A stretch of DNA of 64,000 nt, from NCBI GenBank assembly GCA_947483075.1, contig CANKLE010000008.1:1-64000 (forward strand), given 5' to 3'. Both the position numbers and the translations under genes were made by a program. This document shows positions 37,044 to 45,128 of this stretch, in pieces; position 1 is the stretch's first letter; each line of letters opens with the position of its first letter. The stretch comes from Flavobacteriaceae bacterium (GTDB lineage Bacteria; Bacteroidota; Bacteroidia; Flavobacteriales; Flavobacteriaceae). The notes under the pieces are model-generated. The model did not search any database and was not told the DNA's origin. It saw only the letters and a list, made by a program, of their open reading frames with translations.

Positions 37044-37952
37044 ATGAAAACAAGAATACTTCTTTTCTTTTTACTACTCCTCGGATTCGGCAGCCAAGCA
37101 CAGCAGGATGCTCAATTCACGCAGTACATGTACAACACCATCAATGTAAACCCAGCTTATGCAGGCTCTCGGGGAATGATGACCGTATTTGGTTTGCACC
37201 GTACCCAATGGGTAGGCATCGAAGGTGCGCCCGAAACCAATACATTATCCTTAAACACCCCTTTAAACGACAGCCAAGTGGGAATTGGGTTTTCGGCTAT
37301 GAATGATAAAATTGGCCCTACAGTAGAAAACACCCTGACTGCCGATTTTTCCTATACCATTCCTACCTCTGACACCTATAAATTAGCCTTTGGATTGAAG
37401 GCAGGCGGCAGCTTTTTCAATTTAGACGTTTCAAAATTAGATCCCAACAGCCCCGTTGATCCCTCGCTTACGAATTACAACAAATTCAATCCGCAAGTAG
37501 GCGCCGGTTTCTATTTGAATTCAGACAAAACTTATGTGGGCGTTTCGATTCCCAATTTTTTGCAAACGCACCGCTATAATGACAACGACGTGCTTTTGTA
37601 CACACCCAAAATGACCTATTATCTTATCGCAGGACATGTTTTTGATTTGAATCCAAACCTGCAATTTAAACCGGCTTTATTAACCAAAATCGTAAACGGA
37701 GCCCCTTTGCAAGTTGATTTGTCCGGAAATTTCTTAATCAACGAAAAACTCACCTTGGGCCTTGCCTACCGCTGGGATGCTGCTGTGAGCGGCATGGCTG
37801 GATTTCAAGTGTCAGATGGTTTGTTTATTGGATATGGGTATGATTACGAAACCACTCGTTTGCAAAAATACAATTCGGGTTCGCACGAGATTTTCCTGCG
37901 ATTTGATTTATTCTCCAACTACAATACTATTGTTTCTCCCCGATTCTTCTAA
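37044..37952 (+). CDS. PorP/SprF family T9SS outer-membrane protein
   Basis: A 302-residue PorP/SprF protein. A signal peptide (MKTRILLFFLLLLGFGSQAQ) precedes the family signature QDAQFTQYMYNTINVNPAYAGSRG (about 21-44). The remainder is an outer-membrane beta-barrel pattern (GLKAGGSFFNLDV, VGVSIPNFL, LGLAYRWDAAVSGMAGFQ, IGYGYDYETT). SprF-type proteins are needed for secretion and attachment of their cognate type B adhesins. It lies 27 nt after the adhesin gene and 2 nt before the OmpA gene, so it belongs to the same unit. Confidence 0.94.
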   Translation: MKTRILLFFLLLLGFGSQAQQDAQFTQYMYNTINVNPAYAGSRGMMTVFGLHRTQWVGIEGAPETNTLSLNTPLNDSQVGIGFSAMNDKIGPTVENTLTADFSYTIPTSDTYKLAFGLKAGGSFFNLDVSKLDPNSPVDPSLTNYNKFNPQVGAGFYLNSDKTYVGVSIPNFLQTHRYNDNDVLLYTPKMTYYLIAGHVFDLNPNLQFKPALLTKIVNGAPLQVDLSGNFLINEKLTLGLAYRWDAAVSGMAGFQVSDGLFIGYGYDYETTRLQKYNSGSHEIFLRFDLFSNYNTIVSPRFF

Positions 37953-37954
37953 CT

Positions 37955-39886
37955 ATGAAACAACTCAACCGTTTTACCCTGCTCCTGTTTATTCTCGTTT
38001 TACAAAGTACGACCTCCCTTTTTGCACAACAAAAAATGGTGGCCGAAAAAGCAGCCAAACAATACGATAAATTGGCCTATGTAGATGCCATAAAAACCTA
38101 TGAAAGCTTAGTCGAAAAAGGATACAAATCAGAAGAACTATTTCAGAAGTTAGGTAATTCCTATTATTTCAACGCCCAATTGAGCAAAGCCAATACCTAT
38201 TACACCCAATTGTTTGCCCTCAATAAAAACCAAGAGCCCGATTATTTGTATCGTTTTGCCCAAACGTTAAAAGCCGTTGGCAATTATCCCCAATCGGATG
38301 CAATCATGGGCGAATTTGCTCAAAAAACAACGGCCGATTTACGCGCCAAACAATTTGAAAACCGCAAAGATTATTTGGCGCAAATTGCCCGAAATTCCAA
38401 TCGCTACGAAATACAAAACTTAAAAATCAATTCGGTTTATTCTGATTACGGTAGTACGGTTGTAAATAACAACCTCGTATTTGCCTCTTCACGCGATACC
38501 GGCAGTGTGTTTCAACGCAAGCACAAATGGACCAACGAATCATTCACGGGCTTGTACAGCAGTAAAATAGACGGAAACGATTACCAGGATGCTGTAAAAT
38601 TTGCCGCCGAAATCAATTCGAAATTTCATGAATCATCTGCGGTATTTTCTAAAGACGGAAATACTGTTTATTTTACTCGAAACAATTTCAATCACGGAAA
38701 AAAAGGAAAGGACGCCAACCGCATGACGTTGCTTAAAATTTACCGGGCACAGTTAGAAAAAGGCAGTTGGAAAAATGTAACCGAATTGCCGTTTAATAGT
38801 AACGAATTCAATACCGCTCATCCTGCATTAAATGCGAATGAAACTACCTTGTATTTTGCTTCTGATCGTCCGGGTGGTTTTGGTAAATCAGACCTTTGGC
38901 AGGTTGAAATTCATGCGGACGGAAGCTTTGGAGAACCTGTAAATTTAGGAAATAGCATCAACACCGAAGGTCGTGAAACCTTCCCGTTTGTGAGCAAAGC
39001 CAACGAATTTTATTTTGCAACCGACGGCTATCCAGGTTTAGGTGGATTAGATATTTACCAAACCGAAGCCAGCAACAATTCTTGGAAAATACCTCAAAAC
39101 ATAGGAGCTCCAGCCAATTCTTCGGCAGATGACTTTGGCTTTTACATCGACTCAGACAGCCGTAAAGGATTTTTAACCTCCAATCGCGAAGGTGGTAAAG
39201 GCAGTGACGATCTGTATGCCTTTATTGAAACAAAAAAATTGAGTTGTACGCAAACCATCAAAGTGGCTGTGGTTGATAAAGATTCTAGAAAATCAATTGG
39301 ACAAGGAAGCATAACCGTATTGGATGATCAATTTCAGGTAGTTCAAAACCTAACGATTAATGCAGATGGAACCCTAGAAATAAAAGAAGTTTCCTGCGAT
39401 AAAAATTATTTTATTCGATTGAGTTCGCCCGATTACCAAACCAAAGAAATGGCCTTAGTAAAATCGACCGAGGAACCGGCCGTTTATGAACTTGAACTTA
39501 ACCAAAAACCGATTGCAACAGGCGATGATTTGGCCAAATTAATTGACATTAAAATGGTCTACTTTGATTTAGACAAATCGAATATCCGACCCGATGCGGC
39601 CTATGAGTTAGAGAAAATCGCCAGTATATTAGAGCAAAATCCCACTATAAAAATAGATGTGCGCGCGCATACAGACAGTCGTCAAACGGCGGCCTATAAT
39701 GCCAAACTTTCTGAACGCAGAGCCCAATCAATTATGGCTTGGCTTGTGCAACGCGGCATTGCGGCCAATCGCTTGAGCGGTCGTGGTTATGGCGAATCAC
39801 AACTTACCAATCGGTGTAGTGATAGCGTTCCGTGCTCGGAAGAAGAACACCAGGCGAATAGACGTTCGGAGTTTGTGGTGGAGTAG
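37955..39886 (+). CDS. OmpA family protein with WD40/PD40-like repeats
   Basis: A 643-residue envelope protein. The signal peptide is residues 1 to about 24. A TPR-like helical region (about 30-130) is followed by PD40/WD40-type beta-propeller repeats (about 200-400; ESSAVFSKDGNTVYFTRNN, HPALNANETTLYFASDRPGG). A CarboxypepD-like segment lies at about 430-505, and the C-terminal OmpA peptidoglycan-binding domain at about 530-640 (VYFDLDKSNIRPDAAYELEKIA, ELSERRAQSIMAWL). The architecture resembles the Pal-like proteins that accompany PorP/SprF and CHU_C adhesins, anchoring the complex to peptidoglycan. Confidence 0.92.
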   Translation: MKQLNRFTLLLFILVLQSTTSLFAQQKMVAEKAAKQYDKLAYVDAIKTYESLVEKGYKSEELFQKLGNSYYFNAQLSKANTYYTQLFALNKNQEPDYLYRFAQTLKAVGNYPQSDAIMGEFAQKTTADLRAKQFENRKDYLAQIARNSNRYEIQNLKINSVYSDYGSTVVNNNLVFASSRDTGSVFQRKHKWTNESFTGLYSSKIDGNDYQDAVKFAAEINSKFHESSAVFSKDGNTVYFTRNNFNHGKKGKDANRMTLLKIYRAQLEKGSWKNVTELPFNSNEFNTAHPALNANETTLYFASDRPGGFGKSDLWQVEIHADGSFGEPVNLGNSINTEGRETFPFVSKANEFYFATDGYPGLGGLDIYQTEASNNSWKIPQNIGAPANSSADDFGFYIDSDSRKGFLTSNREGGKGSDDLYAFIETKKLSCTQTIKVAVVDKDSRKSIGQGSITVLDDQFQVVQNLTINADGTLEIKEVSCDKNYFIRLSSPDYQTKEMALVKSTEEPAVYELELNQKPIATGDDLAKLIDIKMVYFDLDKSNIRPDAAYELEKIASILEQNPTIKIDVRAHTDSRQTAAYNAKLSERRAQSIMAWLVQRGIAANRLSGRGYGESQLTNRCSDSVPCSEEEHQANRRSEFVVE

Positions 39887-39887
39887 T

Positions 39888-39930
39888 TATCCGTTGTCCG
39901 TTTTCCGTTATCCGTTGTTGTTTTTTAAAA
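39888..39930. repeat. Short CCGTT-type repeat word
   Basis: TTATCCGTTGTCC, GTTTTCC and GTTATCCGTTGTTG follow directly after the OmpA stop. These are the same kind of words as in the block at 1-562 and in 42005-42045. Confidence 0.6.
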
Positions 39931-39944
39931 TAGAACAACCTCGT

Positions 39945-40610
39945 TTACTTAATCACTTTCAATTCTTTAATAATACTTGCATTCAATTCCGAAAAATGAG
40001 CAATCACACGATCGGCTTGAGAATAATCTTGTAGTTTAGAATTCACGCTGTCGTAGCCAATGCAATAAATGCCAGCAGCTTTGGCTGCCAAAACGCCATT
40101 GGTGCTGTCTTCTATAACGATACAATTCTCTACAGGCGTTTGCGCCAATTGAGCCGCAGCTTCAAAAATGGCAGGATGCGGTTTTGATTTCGGAAAATCT
40201 TCGCCCGATACAATGTGCGAAAAATAGGAATACAGTCCGAAACGATTAAAAATTCGGTCTATGGTTACCTTGGCCGATGAAGATGCCAACACCAATTGAA
40301 ATCCATTGGCATGCAATTCTTGAATGAGTGGCAATACGCCGTCTAATAAATACAAATCAGGTTTGGAATCAAAGGCGGCATTAAAATAAGCACGCTTGGC
40401 CAAAACCAAATCCCCTACTTCATGCGATAAATTGTATATGCCTTTTAGTTTTTCGTAGATATTTTTGGTTGAATTTCCCGTAAAAGATGCATACACCTCT
40501 TGACTTACGTCAATTTGCAACTCAGAAAAGTGTTGCTGGTAGGCATAGTGGTGCACCGGTTCGGTATCGACAATTACCCCATCCATGTCAAAAATTACGG
40601 TTTGGATCAT
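39945..40610 (-). CDS. HAD family phosphatase (beta-phosphoglucomutase-like)
   Basis: A 221-residue HAD hydrolase of subfamily IA. Motif I is FDMDGVIVDTEP (about 7-18, nucleophile D8 in FDMDG), motif II is VLASSSAK (about 112-119), motif III is around GEDFPKSKPHP, and motif IV is IEDSTNGVLAAKAAG (about 163-177). The substrate is likely a sugar phosphate. Its ATG overlaps the stop of tcdA (ATGA), so the pair is translationally coupled. Confidence 0.92.
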   Translation of the reverse strand: MIQTVIFDMDGVIVDTEPVHHYAYQQHFSELQIDVSQEVYASFTGNSTKNIYEKLKGIYNLSHEVGDLVLAKRAYFNAAFDSKPDLYLLDGVLPLIQELHANGFQLVLASSSAKVTIDRIFNRFGLYSYFSHIVSGEDFPKSKPHPAIFEAAAQLAQTPVENCIVIEDSTNGVLAAKAAGIYCIGYDSVNSKLQDYSQADRVIAHFSELNASIIKELKVIK

Positions 40611-41335
40611 TCGGGATTTTCTATTTTTAATAAATCTTTAATTACGGTTTCTGCGGCATGCAGTCCAAACACACAAGGCATCCAGCTGTTGGTGCCATAA
40701 AATGATTTCTTGTAGTTCTTGCCGTCAGTCATTTTTAGGCTGGTTTCGTCGGGTATTTCGGTCGAGAATACCACTTTGATGCCACGGTAAATGCCTTCTT
40801 TTTTCAAGCGCTTGCGCACTACTTTGGCTAAAGGACAAGTGGTCGATTTACTGATGTCGGTTACTTTTACTTTGGCCGATTCAAATTTTCCGCCGGCACC
40901 CATATTGCTTATGATTTTCACTTTTTTCTGCTTGGCGGCAATGAGCAAATTTACTTTGGGTGTAATGCTGTCAATGCAATCCAACACATAATCAAATTCG
41001 GGAGTAATCAGGTCAAAGGCGCGCTCGGGCGAAATAAATTCGCGAAGCGTAGTCAGTTTTATTTCGGGGTTGATGTCGAGCAAACGAGCGGCCATGAGCT
41101 CTACTTTGGGTAAACCCACGGTAGAATGCAAGGCCGGCAATTGGCGGTTGATGTTGGTAATATCGATTACATCGCCATCTACAATGGTCATCTTGCCCAC
41201 ACCTGCACGGGCGATAAATTCGGCAGCAAATGAGCCCACTCCACCCAAGCCCACGATCAAGACATTGGCTTGTTGTAAATTGGTAATTCCAGTTGATTTA
41301 AAAAGCAATTCTGCTCGTTCTTGCCACTGTGCCAT
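40607..41335 (-). CDS. tcdA: tRNA threonylcarbamoyladenosine dehydratase
   Basis: An E1-like (ThiF/MoeB fold) enzyme that dehydrates t6A37 of tRNA to cyclic ct6A using ATP. It has 242 residues, the typical length. The adenylate site is VLIVGLGGVGSFAAEFIARAGVG (about 25-47), followed by VDGDVIDITNINRQ (about 53-66). DYVLDCIDSITPK and STTCPLAKVVRKRLK are the catalytic-region signatures. tsaE, of the preceding t6A pathway, is elsewhere in this window. It lies between the TatD and HAD genes in a tight leftward operon. Confidence 0.95.
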   Translation of the reverse strand: MAQWQERAELLFKSTGITNLQQANVLIVGLGGVGSFAAEFIARAGVGKMTIVDGDVIDITNINRQLPALHSTVGLPKVELMAARLLDINPEIKLTTLREFISPERAFDLITPEFDYVLDCIDSITPKVNLLIAAKQKKVKIISNMGAGGKFESAKVKVTDISKSTTCPLAKVVRKRLKKEGIYRGIKVVFSTEIPDETSLKMTDGKNYKKSFYGTNSWMPCVFGLHAAETVIKDLLKIENPE

Positions 41336-41350
41336 GCAAAAAATAATTAA

Positions 41351-42001
41351 TTAAACGGATTTAAAAACGGCTGCAAAAGTACAATTTAGGCTTGATTTTA
41401 ATTGATCTAGTGACATTTTTTTGCAAGCGGCAGCAATTTCATACACTTCTTGTATCGACCGATCAGTAGTGTCGGTTTCCAGAAAAAAACGATCATTCGA
41501 AACTGTGGCTAATACATCGGCCAATTCGGGTTGTTGAAACAAATATTTTCCAAAAGACAGGTAGTACCCCTGTTGCAATAATTGCTGAGCCAGTTGTGCA
41601 TTTTTAGAAAATCCATGGATGATGATGGGCACCGTAATTCCCTGAGTTGAAATACAGTGAATCAACTCTTGAAAAGCCGCCACACAATGAATAATAACTG
41701 GTTTCTGTACTTGTTGAGCCAAATGCAACTGGGCTTCAAAAACCTGCTGTTGCAAATGAAAAGGAACTTCAATCCGCTTGTCTAATCCGCATTCGCCCAC
41801 CGCAGCAACTTGAGGCAAGGCAATATACTGTTCGAGCAATGCCAATTCCTGCATTACTGTTTCTTGCTTAATATGCCACGGATGAATCCCTACTGAACTC
41901 AAGGGAATGCTCATGTCAAATTCTAAGGGATATTGATTGACCAAAGCCAATACTCCGGATTTGGGTGTGGAGTTGTGGGTGTGGAGGTTGAAGAATTTCA
42001 T
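41351..42001 (-). CDS. TatD family metal-dependent hydrolase
   Basis: A 216-residue TIM-barrel hydrolase of the TatD type, shorter than E. coli TatD (about 260), as is common for Bacteroidetes. The metal motif HxH is NLHTHN (about 5-10). SVGIHPWHI, AVGECGLDKR (about 69-78), HCVAAFQE and FLETDTTDRS (metal Asp near 187) follow. Relatives act as 3'-5' DNA or RNA exonucleases or D-aminoacyl-tRNA deacylases. It heads the tatD-tcdA-HAD operon and is divergent from the MFS gene. Confidence 0.9.
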   Translation of the reverse strand: MKFFNLHTHNSTPKSGVLALVNQYPLEFDMSIPLSSVGIHPWHIKQETVMQELALLEQYIALPQVAAVGECGLDKRIEVPFHLQQQVFEAQLHLAQQVQKPVIIHCVAAFQELIHCISTQGITVPIIIHGFSKNAQLAQQLLQQGYYLSFGKYLFQQPELADVLATVSNDRFFLETDTTDRSIQEVYEIAAACKKMSLDQLKSSLNCTFAAVFKSV

Positions 42002-42004
42002 TTT

Positions 42005-42045
42005 TTTGTTGTCGGTTGTGAGTTGTCTGTTTTCGGTTATCCAAA
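42005..42045. repeat. Short TTGTCGGTT-type repeat word
   Basis: TTGTCGGTTGTGAGTTGTC and TTTTCGGTTATCC lie in the divergent tatD/MFS spacer and resemble the words at 1-562 and 39888-39930. Nearby CTTCCAACTCA is present twice (about 42088-42111). Confidence 0.45.
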
Positions 42046-42144
42046 TATAAGTAGATTATGTAGATACATAAAACTTCCATCTCCCCGCTTCCAACTCACC
42101 ACTTCCAACTCATTTTTAAAGTACACCTCTGCTCAAAAAAAACC

Positions 42145-42152
42145 TACATTTG
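42145..42152 (+). promoter_or_regulatory. Candidate -7 box of the MFS gene
   Basis: TACATTTG matches TAnnTTTG, 16 nt before the ATG at 42169. No TTG at the right distance was found. Confidence 0.4.
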
Positions 42153-42168
42153 TATTCCATTCTACACC

Positions 42169-43389
42169 ATGATCAAAGCAGCAATTACTCAGTACTTCAA
42201 CAATTTTAAAGGATTTCGACGCGAAATTTGGATCCTCACCTTGGTTACATTCATCAACCGAGCGGGCACTATGGTCTTGCCCTTTCTTTCAAAATACCTC
42301 AAAGAAAATTTGCATTTTTCTTATGCCGAAGTGGGCTGGATTATGGTGTGTTTTGGACTGGGATCAATGTTGGGGTCTTGGTTGGGCGGCAAATTATCCG
42401 ACAAAATTGGCTTTTATAAAATCATGGTGTTCAGTTTGTTTACCAGTGGTATATTATTTTTTGGGTTGCAATACATCACTTCTTTTTGGGGACTTTGTGG
42501 AGGAATTTTTATCCTCATGACCATCGCCGACATGTTTCGACCGGCCATGTTTGTATCTATTGGCGCCTATGCCAAACCAGAAAATCGTGTACGGGCGCTC
42601 ACCTTAGTGCGATTGGCGATAAATTTAGGGTTTTCGGCAGGACCAGCCTTGGGCGGTTTACTCATAATTACCGCCGGCTATAATGGACTATTCTGGGTTG
42701 ATGGAGGCAGTTGTATTGTCGCTATTTTGGTGTTTGTTTTATTGGTAAAAGAAAAGAAAAAACCAGTCGATTTGGTTGATACTACACAAACAACAGTTGC
42801 CGTTCCGTCCGTATTTAAAGACAAAATTTACTGGTTATTTTTGTTTGTTAGCTTCAGTACAGCTTTGTTGTTTTTTCAATTATTCACCACCTTGCCACTC
42901 TATCATAATGAATTTTACAGCTTGAGCGAATTTCAGACAGGTTTGCTCATGACCTTTAATGGCTTACTCATTTTTGTGCTCGAAATGCCTATTGTGAGTA
43001 TAGCCGAACGGAGACAAATAAATAAATTGAAAATCATATTTTGGGGAAGTTTATGTATGGCATTAAGTTTTTTTGTGTTACTCTTTAATGGTTGGGTAGG
43101 TGTTTTGGTACTTTCTATCTTCTTTATGAGTATGGGTGAAATATTTTTATTTCCCTTCTCCAATGGCTTTGCGTTGAGTAGAGCCCACAAAGGACATGAG
43201 GGCCGATATATGGCAATATTTACCATGAGCTATAGCTTGGCGCACATTGCCAGTTCTAAAGTGGGATTAGAAATAATCAGTCATTATGGGTACCAAACCA
43301 ATTGGGTTGTCATGGGAATACTTGGCTTGGTAGCAATGGGCTGCAGCTATTGGGTTCTTCAGCTGCATCGAGCAGAACAGCGTTTATAA
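42169..43389 (+). CDS. MFS transporter
   Basis: A 406-residue major facilitator with about 12 membrane segments. The loop 2-3 motif is GSMLGSWLGGKLSDKIGFYK (about 65-84). A central loop (about 197-220, KEKKKPVDLVDTTQTTVAV) separates the two halves. No substrate can be named; similar flavobacterial proteins are often called drug exporters. It stands alone, divergent from tatD and convergent with the next gene, whose end overlaps by 6 nt. Confidence 0.92.
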   Translation: MIKAAITQYFNNFKGFRREIWILTLVTFINRAGTMVLPFLSKYLKENLHFSYAEVGWIMVCFGLGSMLGSWLGGKLSDKIGFYKIMVFSLFTSGILFFGLQYITSFWGLCGGIFILMTIADMFRPAMFVSIGAYAKPENRVRALTLVRLAINLGFSAGPALGGLLIITAGYNGLFWVDGGSCIVAILVFVLLVKEKKKPVDLVDTTQTTVAVPSVFKDKIYWLFLFVSFSTALLFFQLFTTLPLYHNEFYSLSEFQTGLLMTFNGLLIFVLEMPIVSIAERRQINKLKIIFWGSLCMALSFFVLLFNGWVGVLVLSIFFMSMGEIFLFPFSNGFALSRAHKGHEGRYMAIFTMSYSLAHIASSKVGLEIISHYGYQTNWVVMGILGLVAMGCSYWVLQLHRAEQRL

Positions 43390-43941
43390 ATTTTGGCTCC
43401 TTGCTTCGGCTTTAATTTGCAGTAAACTTTTAGACGTTGTACAAAGTTGTTCACAAACAAACTGCAACAACATTTGCTTGTTCTGGTTTGGGATATAATC
43501 CATCCAGGCGGGTTTATCAACTAATCCTCGAATAATTTTAAGTGTTTTTATCGTTTCGGATGCTGTGCGAACTAATGCGTTGTGAATGGAAATGCCTTGG
43601 TCTTTGTGGAAGTAATTGGCCTGTTTGGAAATTGGGTTGTATTGAATAAAATAAAGTTGATCATGCTCATTATCCGGATGAAACGACACCCAATCGGCAT
43701 AGCCAATTTTGGTTCGATTTGCCGCAGTTATTTCTTTTGGATTCAATCGCCATTTGCAATTGGCAGCTCTCCCCCAGTGGTTTGATTTTCGGTAAACACC
43801 CGCCGAAGTAAAGTAATATTCACTGCCCGATTTACTCCTGTAATTTAGGACTAAAGCTTGGATTTCATAATCAGATACTTCTTGAAACAGACAAAAAGTA
43901 TGGCGATGAAAGTTGGTGCGGTTGTACAATTTTACAGGCAT
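43384..43941 (-). CDS. Conserved hypothetical protein
   Basis: A 185-residue protein of no family I recognise. The start is the ATG at 43941 (MPVKLYNRTNFHRH), because the 48 codons upstream are low in similarity to a folded N-terminus and overlap the divergent gene at 43992. It is rich in H, Y, W and N (SEYYFTSAGVYRKSNHWGRAANCKWRL) with no signal peptide or membrane segment, so it is probably cytosolic. It is convergent with the MFS gene and divergent from the 73-residue gene. Confidence 0.7.
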   Translation of the reverse strand: MPVKLYNRTNFHRHTFCLFQEVSDYEIQALVLNYRSKSGSEYYFTSAGVYRKSNHWGRAANCKWRLNPKEITAANRTKIGYADWVSFHPDNEHDQLYFIQYNPISKQANYFHKDQGISIHNALVRTASETIKTLKIIRGLVDKPAWMDYIPNQNKQMLLQFVCEQLCTTSKSLLQIKAEARSQNL

Positions 43942-43966
43942 AAAGTAAATAATGAGTAGGATTGAA

Positions 43967-43974
43967 TATCTTTG
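43967..43974 (+). promoter_or_regulatory. Candidate -7 box of the 73-residue gene
   Basis: TATCTTTG matches TAnnTTTG, 17 nt before the ATG at 43992. The -33 element is not clear. Confidence 0.4.
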
Positions 43975-43991
43975 CGACAAACAAAAATACA

Positions 43992-44213
43992 ATGTCAAAA
44001 GGAATTTACACGGGGAATATTGAAAAAGATGAATACGGCAATTATTTTTGCGGGAACATTTTGTTGGATTATCAACTTGTAGCAAAAAGTTTTCAAGTAG
44101 GTGATAAAATCACCATCAAAACCGTAATCGAAAACCCCAGCGATAAATCGTACAATTTGTATCCACAGAAATCGCGAAATTTCGCCAAGTTCAACACCAA
44201 ACCCGAGCAATAG
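43992..44213 (+). CDS. Small conserved hypothetical protein (73 residues)
   Basis: A 73-residue soluble protein, MSKGIYTGNIEKDEYG...KTVIENPSDKSYNLYPQK. The pattern of short strands suggests a small beta domain. No family is recognised. The ATG at 43992 is chosen over an upstream TTG at 43962 because a TATCTTTG box (43967-43974) lies between. A 48-residue ORF follows after 3 nt and then tRNA-Arg, so the two small genes are probably one transcript. Confidence 0.65.
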   Translation: MSKGIYTGNIEKDEYGNYFCGNILLDYQLVAKSFQVGDKITIKTVIENPSDKSYNLYPQKSRNFAKFNTKPEQ

Positions 44214-44216
44214 AAC

Positions 44217-44363
44217 ATGTTTTTCGTCCTTGCCAAACTCAATAAATTGCTTTTGCCCAGCCTCACCAAAAGCGGATTGGACATCACCAAAGCCAAACCT
44301 TGGCAAAAGGCACTCCTTGCCTACCGCTATTATGTCACCTCGCGTGCACTCGATAAAAAATAA
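44217..44363 (+). CDS. Small basic protein (48 residues) upstream of tRNA-Arg
   Basis: An ATG-to-TAA frame of 48 codons, MFFVLAKLNKLLLPSLTK... to ...YYVTSRALDKK. It is basic and amphipathic with one Trp. I recall similar short flavobacterial proteins (order FKxLAKxNKLxLPSxTK, then W and YRxxVT) that databases sometimes name SsrA-binding protein; the true smpB is at 56783, so that label would be wrong. It begins 3 nt after the 73-residue gene. The conserved-looking composition favours a real gene, but direct proof is lacking. Confidence 0.6.
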   Translation: MFFVLAKLNKLLLPSLTKSGLDITKAKPWQKALLAYRYYVTSRALDKK

Positions 44364-44385
44364 GCAGATTTAATCTAATTTGTAT

Positions 44386-44415
44386 TTGCACAATTGGTAT
44401 TAATGCCTATATTTG
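44386..44415 (+). promoter_or_regulatory. Promoter of tRNA-Arg
   Basis: TTG (44386-44388), 19 nt, then TATATTTG (44408-44415), a full Bacteroidetes-type promoter, 12 nt before the tRNA 5' end. Confidence 0.65.
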
Positions 44416-44427
44416 CAGCCGCAATAA

Positions 44428-44501
44428 GGCCTCGTGGCGCAACTGAATAGCGCATCTGATTACGGCTCAGAAGGTTACTGGTTTGAATCCAGTCGAGGTC
44501 A
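44428..44501 (+). tRNA. tRNA-Arg(ACG)
   Basis: A 74-nt cloverleaf. The acceptor stem GGCCTCG pairs with CGAGGTC (one G-T), discriminator A. The anticodon stem TCTGA/TCAGA holds the loop TTACGGC, giving anticodon ACG, which reads CGU/CGC (and CGA after inosine change). The T arm has GGTTTGAATCC. CCA is not encoded. It has a full promoter and a terminator follows. Confidence 0.95.
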
Positions 44502-44523
44502 CGAATGAATCCAAAAACATAAA

Positions 44524-44556
44524 AAAAACGCCAAGTTTACTTGAGCGTTTTTTTTG
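44524..44556 (+). terminator. Terminator after tRNA-Arg
   Basis: The stem AACGCCAAG/CTTGAGCGTT (one bulged A) with a TTTA loop is followed by eight T. It lies 23 nt after the tRNA. Confidence 0.8.
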
Positions 44557-44584
44557 TTTTTGGATTCTCAAAGCGGAGCTTTCC

Positions 44585-44858
44585 TGGATGTCGCTTGCGA
44601 AATCCAGGTATTCGTGAGGCTATTTTGCAGCAAATTTCTCTAGAATAGAATTAGTTGATTCATTGAAATGGATGTCGCTTGCGAAATCCAGGTATTCGTG
44701 AGGCTATTTTGCAGCAAATTTCTCTAGAATAGATTTAGTTGATTCATTGAAATGGATGTCGCTTGCGAAATCCAGACGATTCGTAAATATATAATAATCA
44801 TAACTTTAAAATAATATTATCTGATTTAACGAACTGGATGTCGCTTGCGAAATCCAGG
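44585..44858. repeat. 84-bp tandem repeat with imperfect palindrome
   Basis: An imperfect palindrome (arms TGGAT and ATCCA around TCGC-TT-GCGA) occurs at 44585, 44669, 44753 and 44835, spaced 84, 84 and 82 bp. The first two full units (44585-44668 and 44669-44752) are nearly identical; the third unit's non-palindromic part has diverged and the fourth is a fragment ending soon after GTATTCGTGAAG. Each palindrome can fold as TCGC/GCGA with an outer CTGGAT-type stem, like REP elements. Confidence 0.85.
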
Positions 44859-45128
44859 TATTCGTGAAGCAATTACATTTATTTTTGAGCAGCTCTCCTA
44901 TTAGTTATCGCTAGTGATAACTATGATTTGTGTCCATTTTTGTGTCCATTTCAAAATTTTATATTGAATGTAATTATTCAATTAATCAAAATAATTTGAT
45001 TTGTGTGTTCGAATTAAATATAAATTAGTGAAACAGTAAAAACCAAACAGCACAACTCTATCATGCATGCTTATAATAAAAACATTTTGGGTTTGCGTTT
45101 ACTGTATAAATATAAACACCACCGACTT

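Larger units (their letters stand above)
44502..45128. other. Gene-free accessory spacer downstream of tRNA-Arg
   Basis: After the tRNA terminator the stretch holds an 84-bp tandem repeat (44585-44858), an inverted repeat AGTTATC/GATAACT (44903-44922), and two direct copies of TTTGTGTCCATTT (44928-44955). The rest is AT-rich. No convincing ORF, integrase gene or second copy of the tRNA 3' end is seen. Confidence 0.7.

Noticed and set aside
44585..44858. CRISPR array
   Set aside because: The four palindrome copies are separated by the same sequence rather than by unique spacers, and no cas gene is present.
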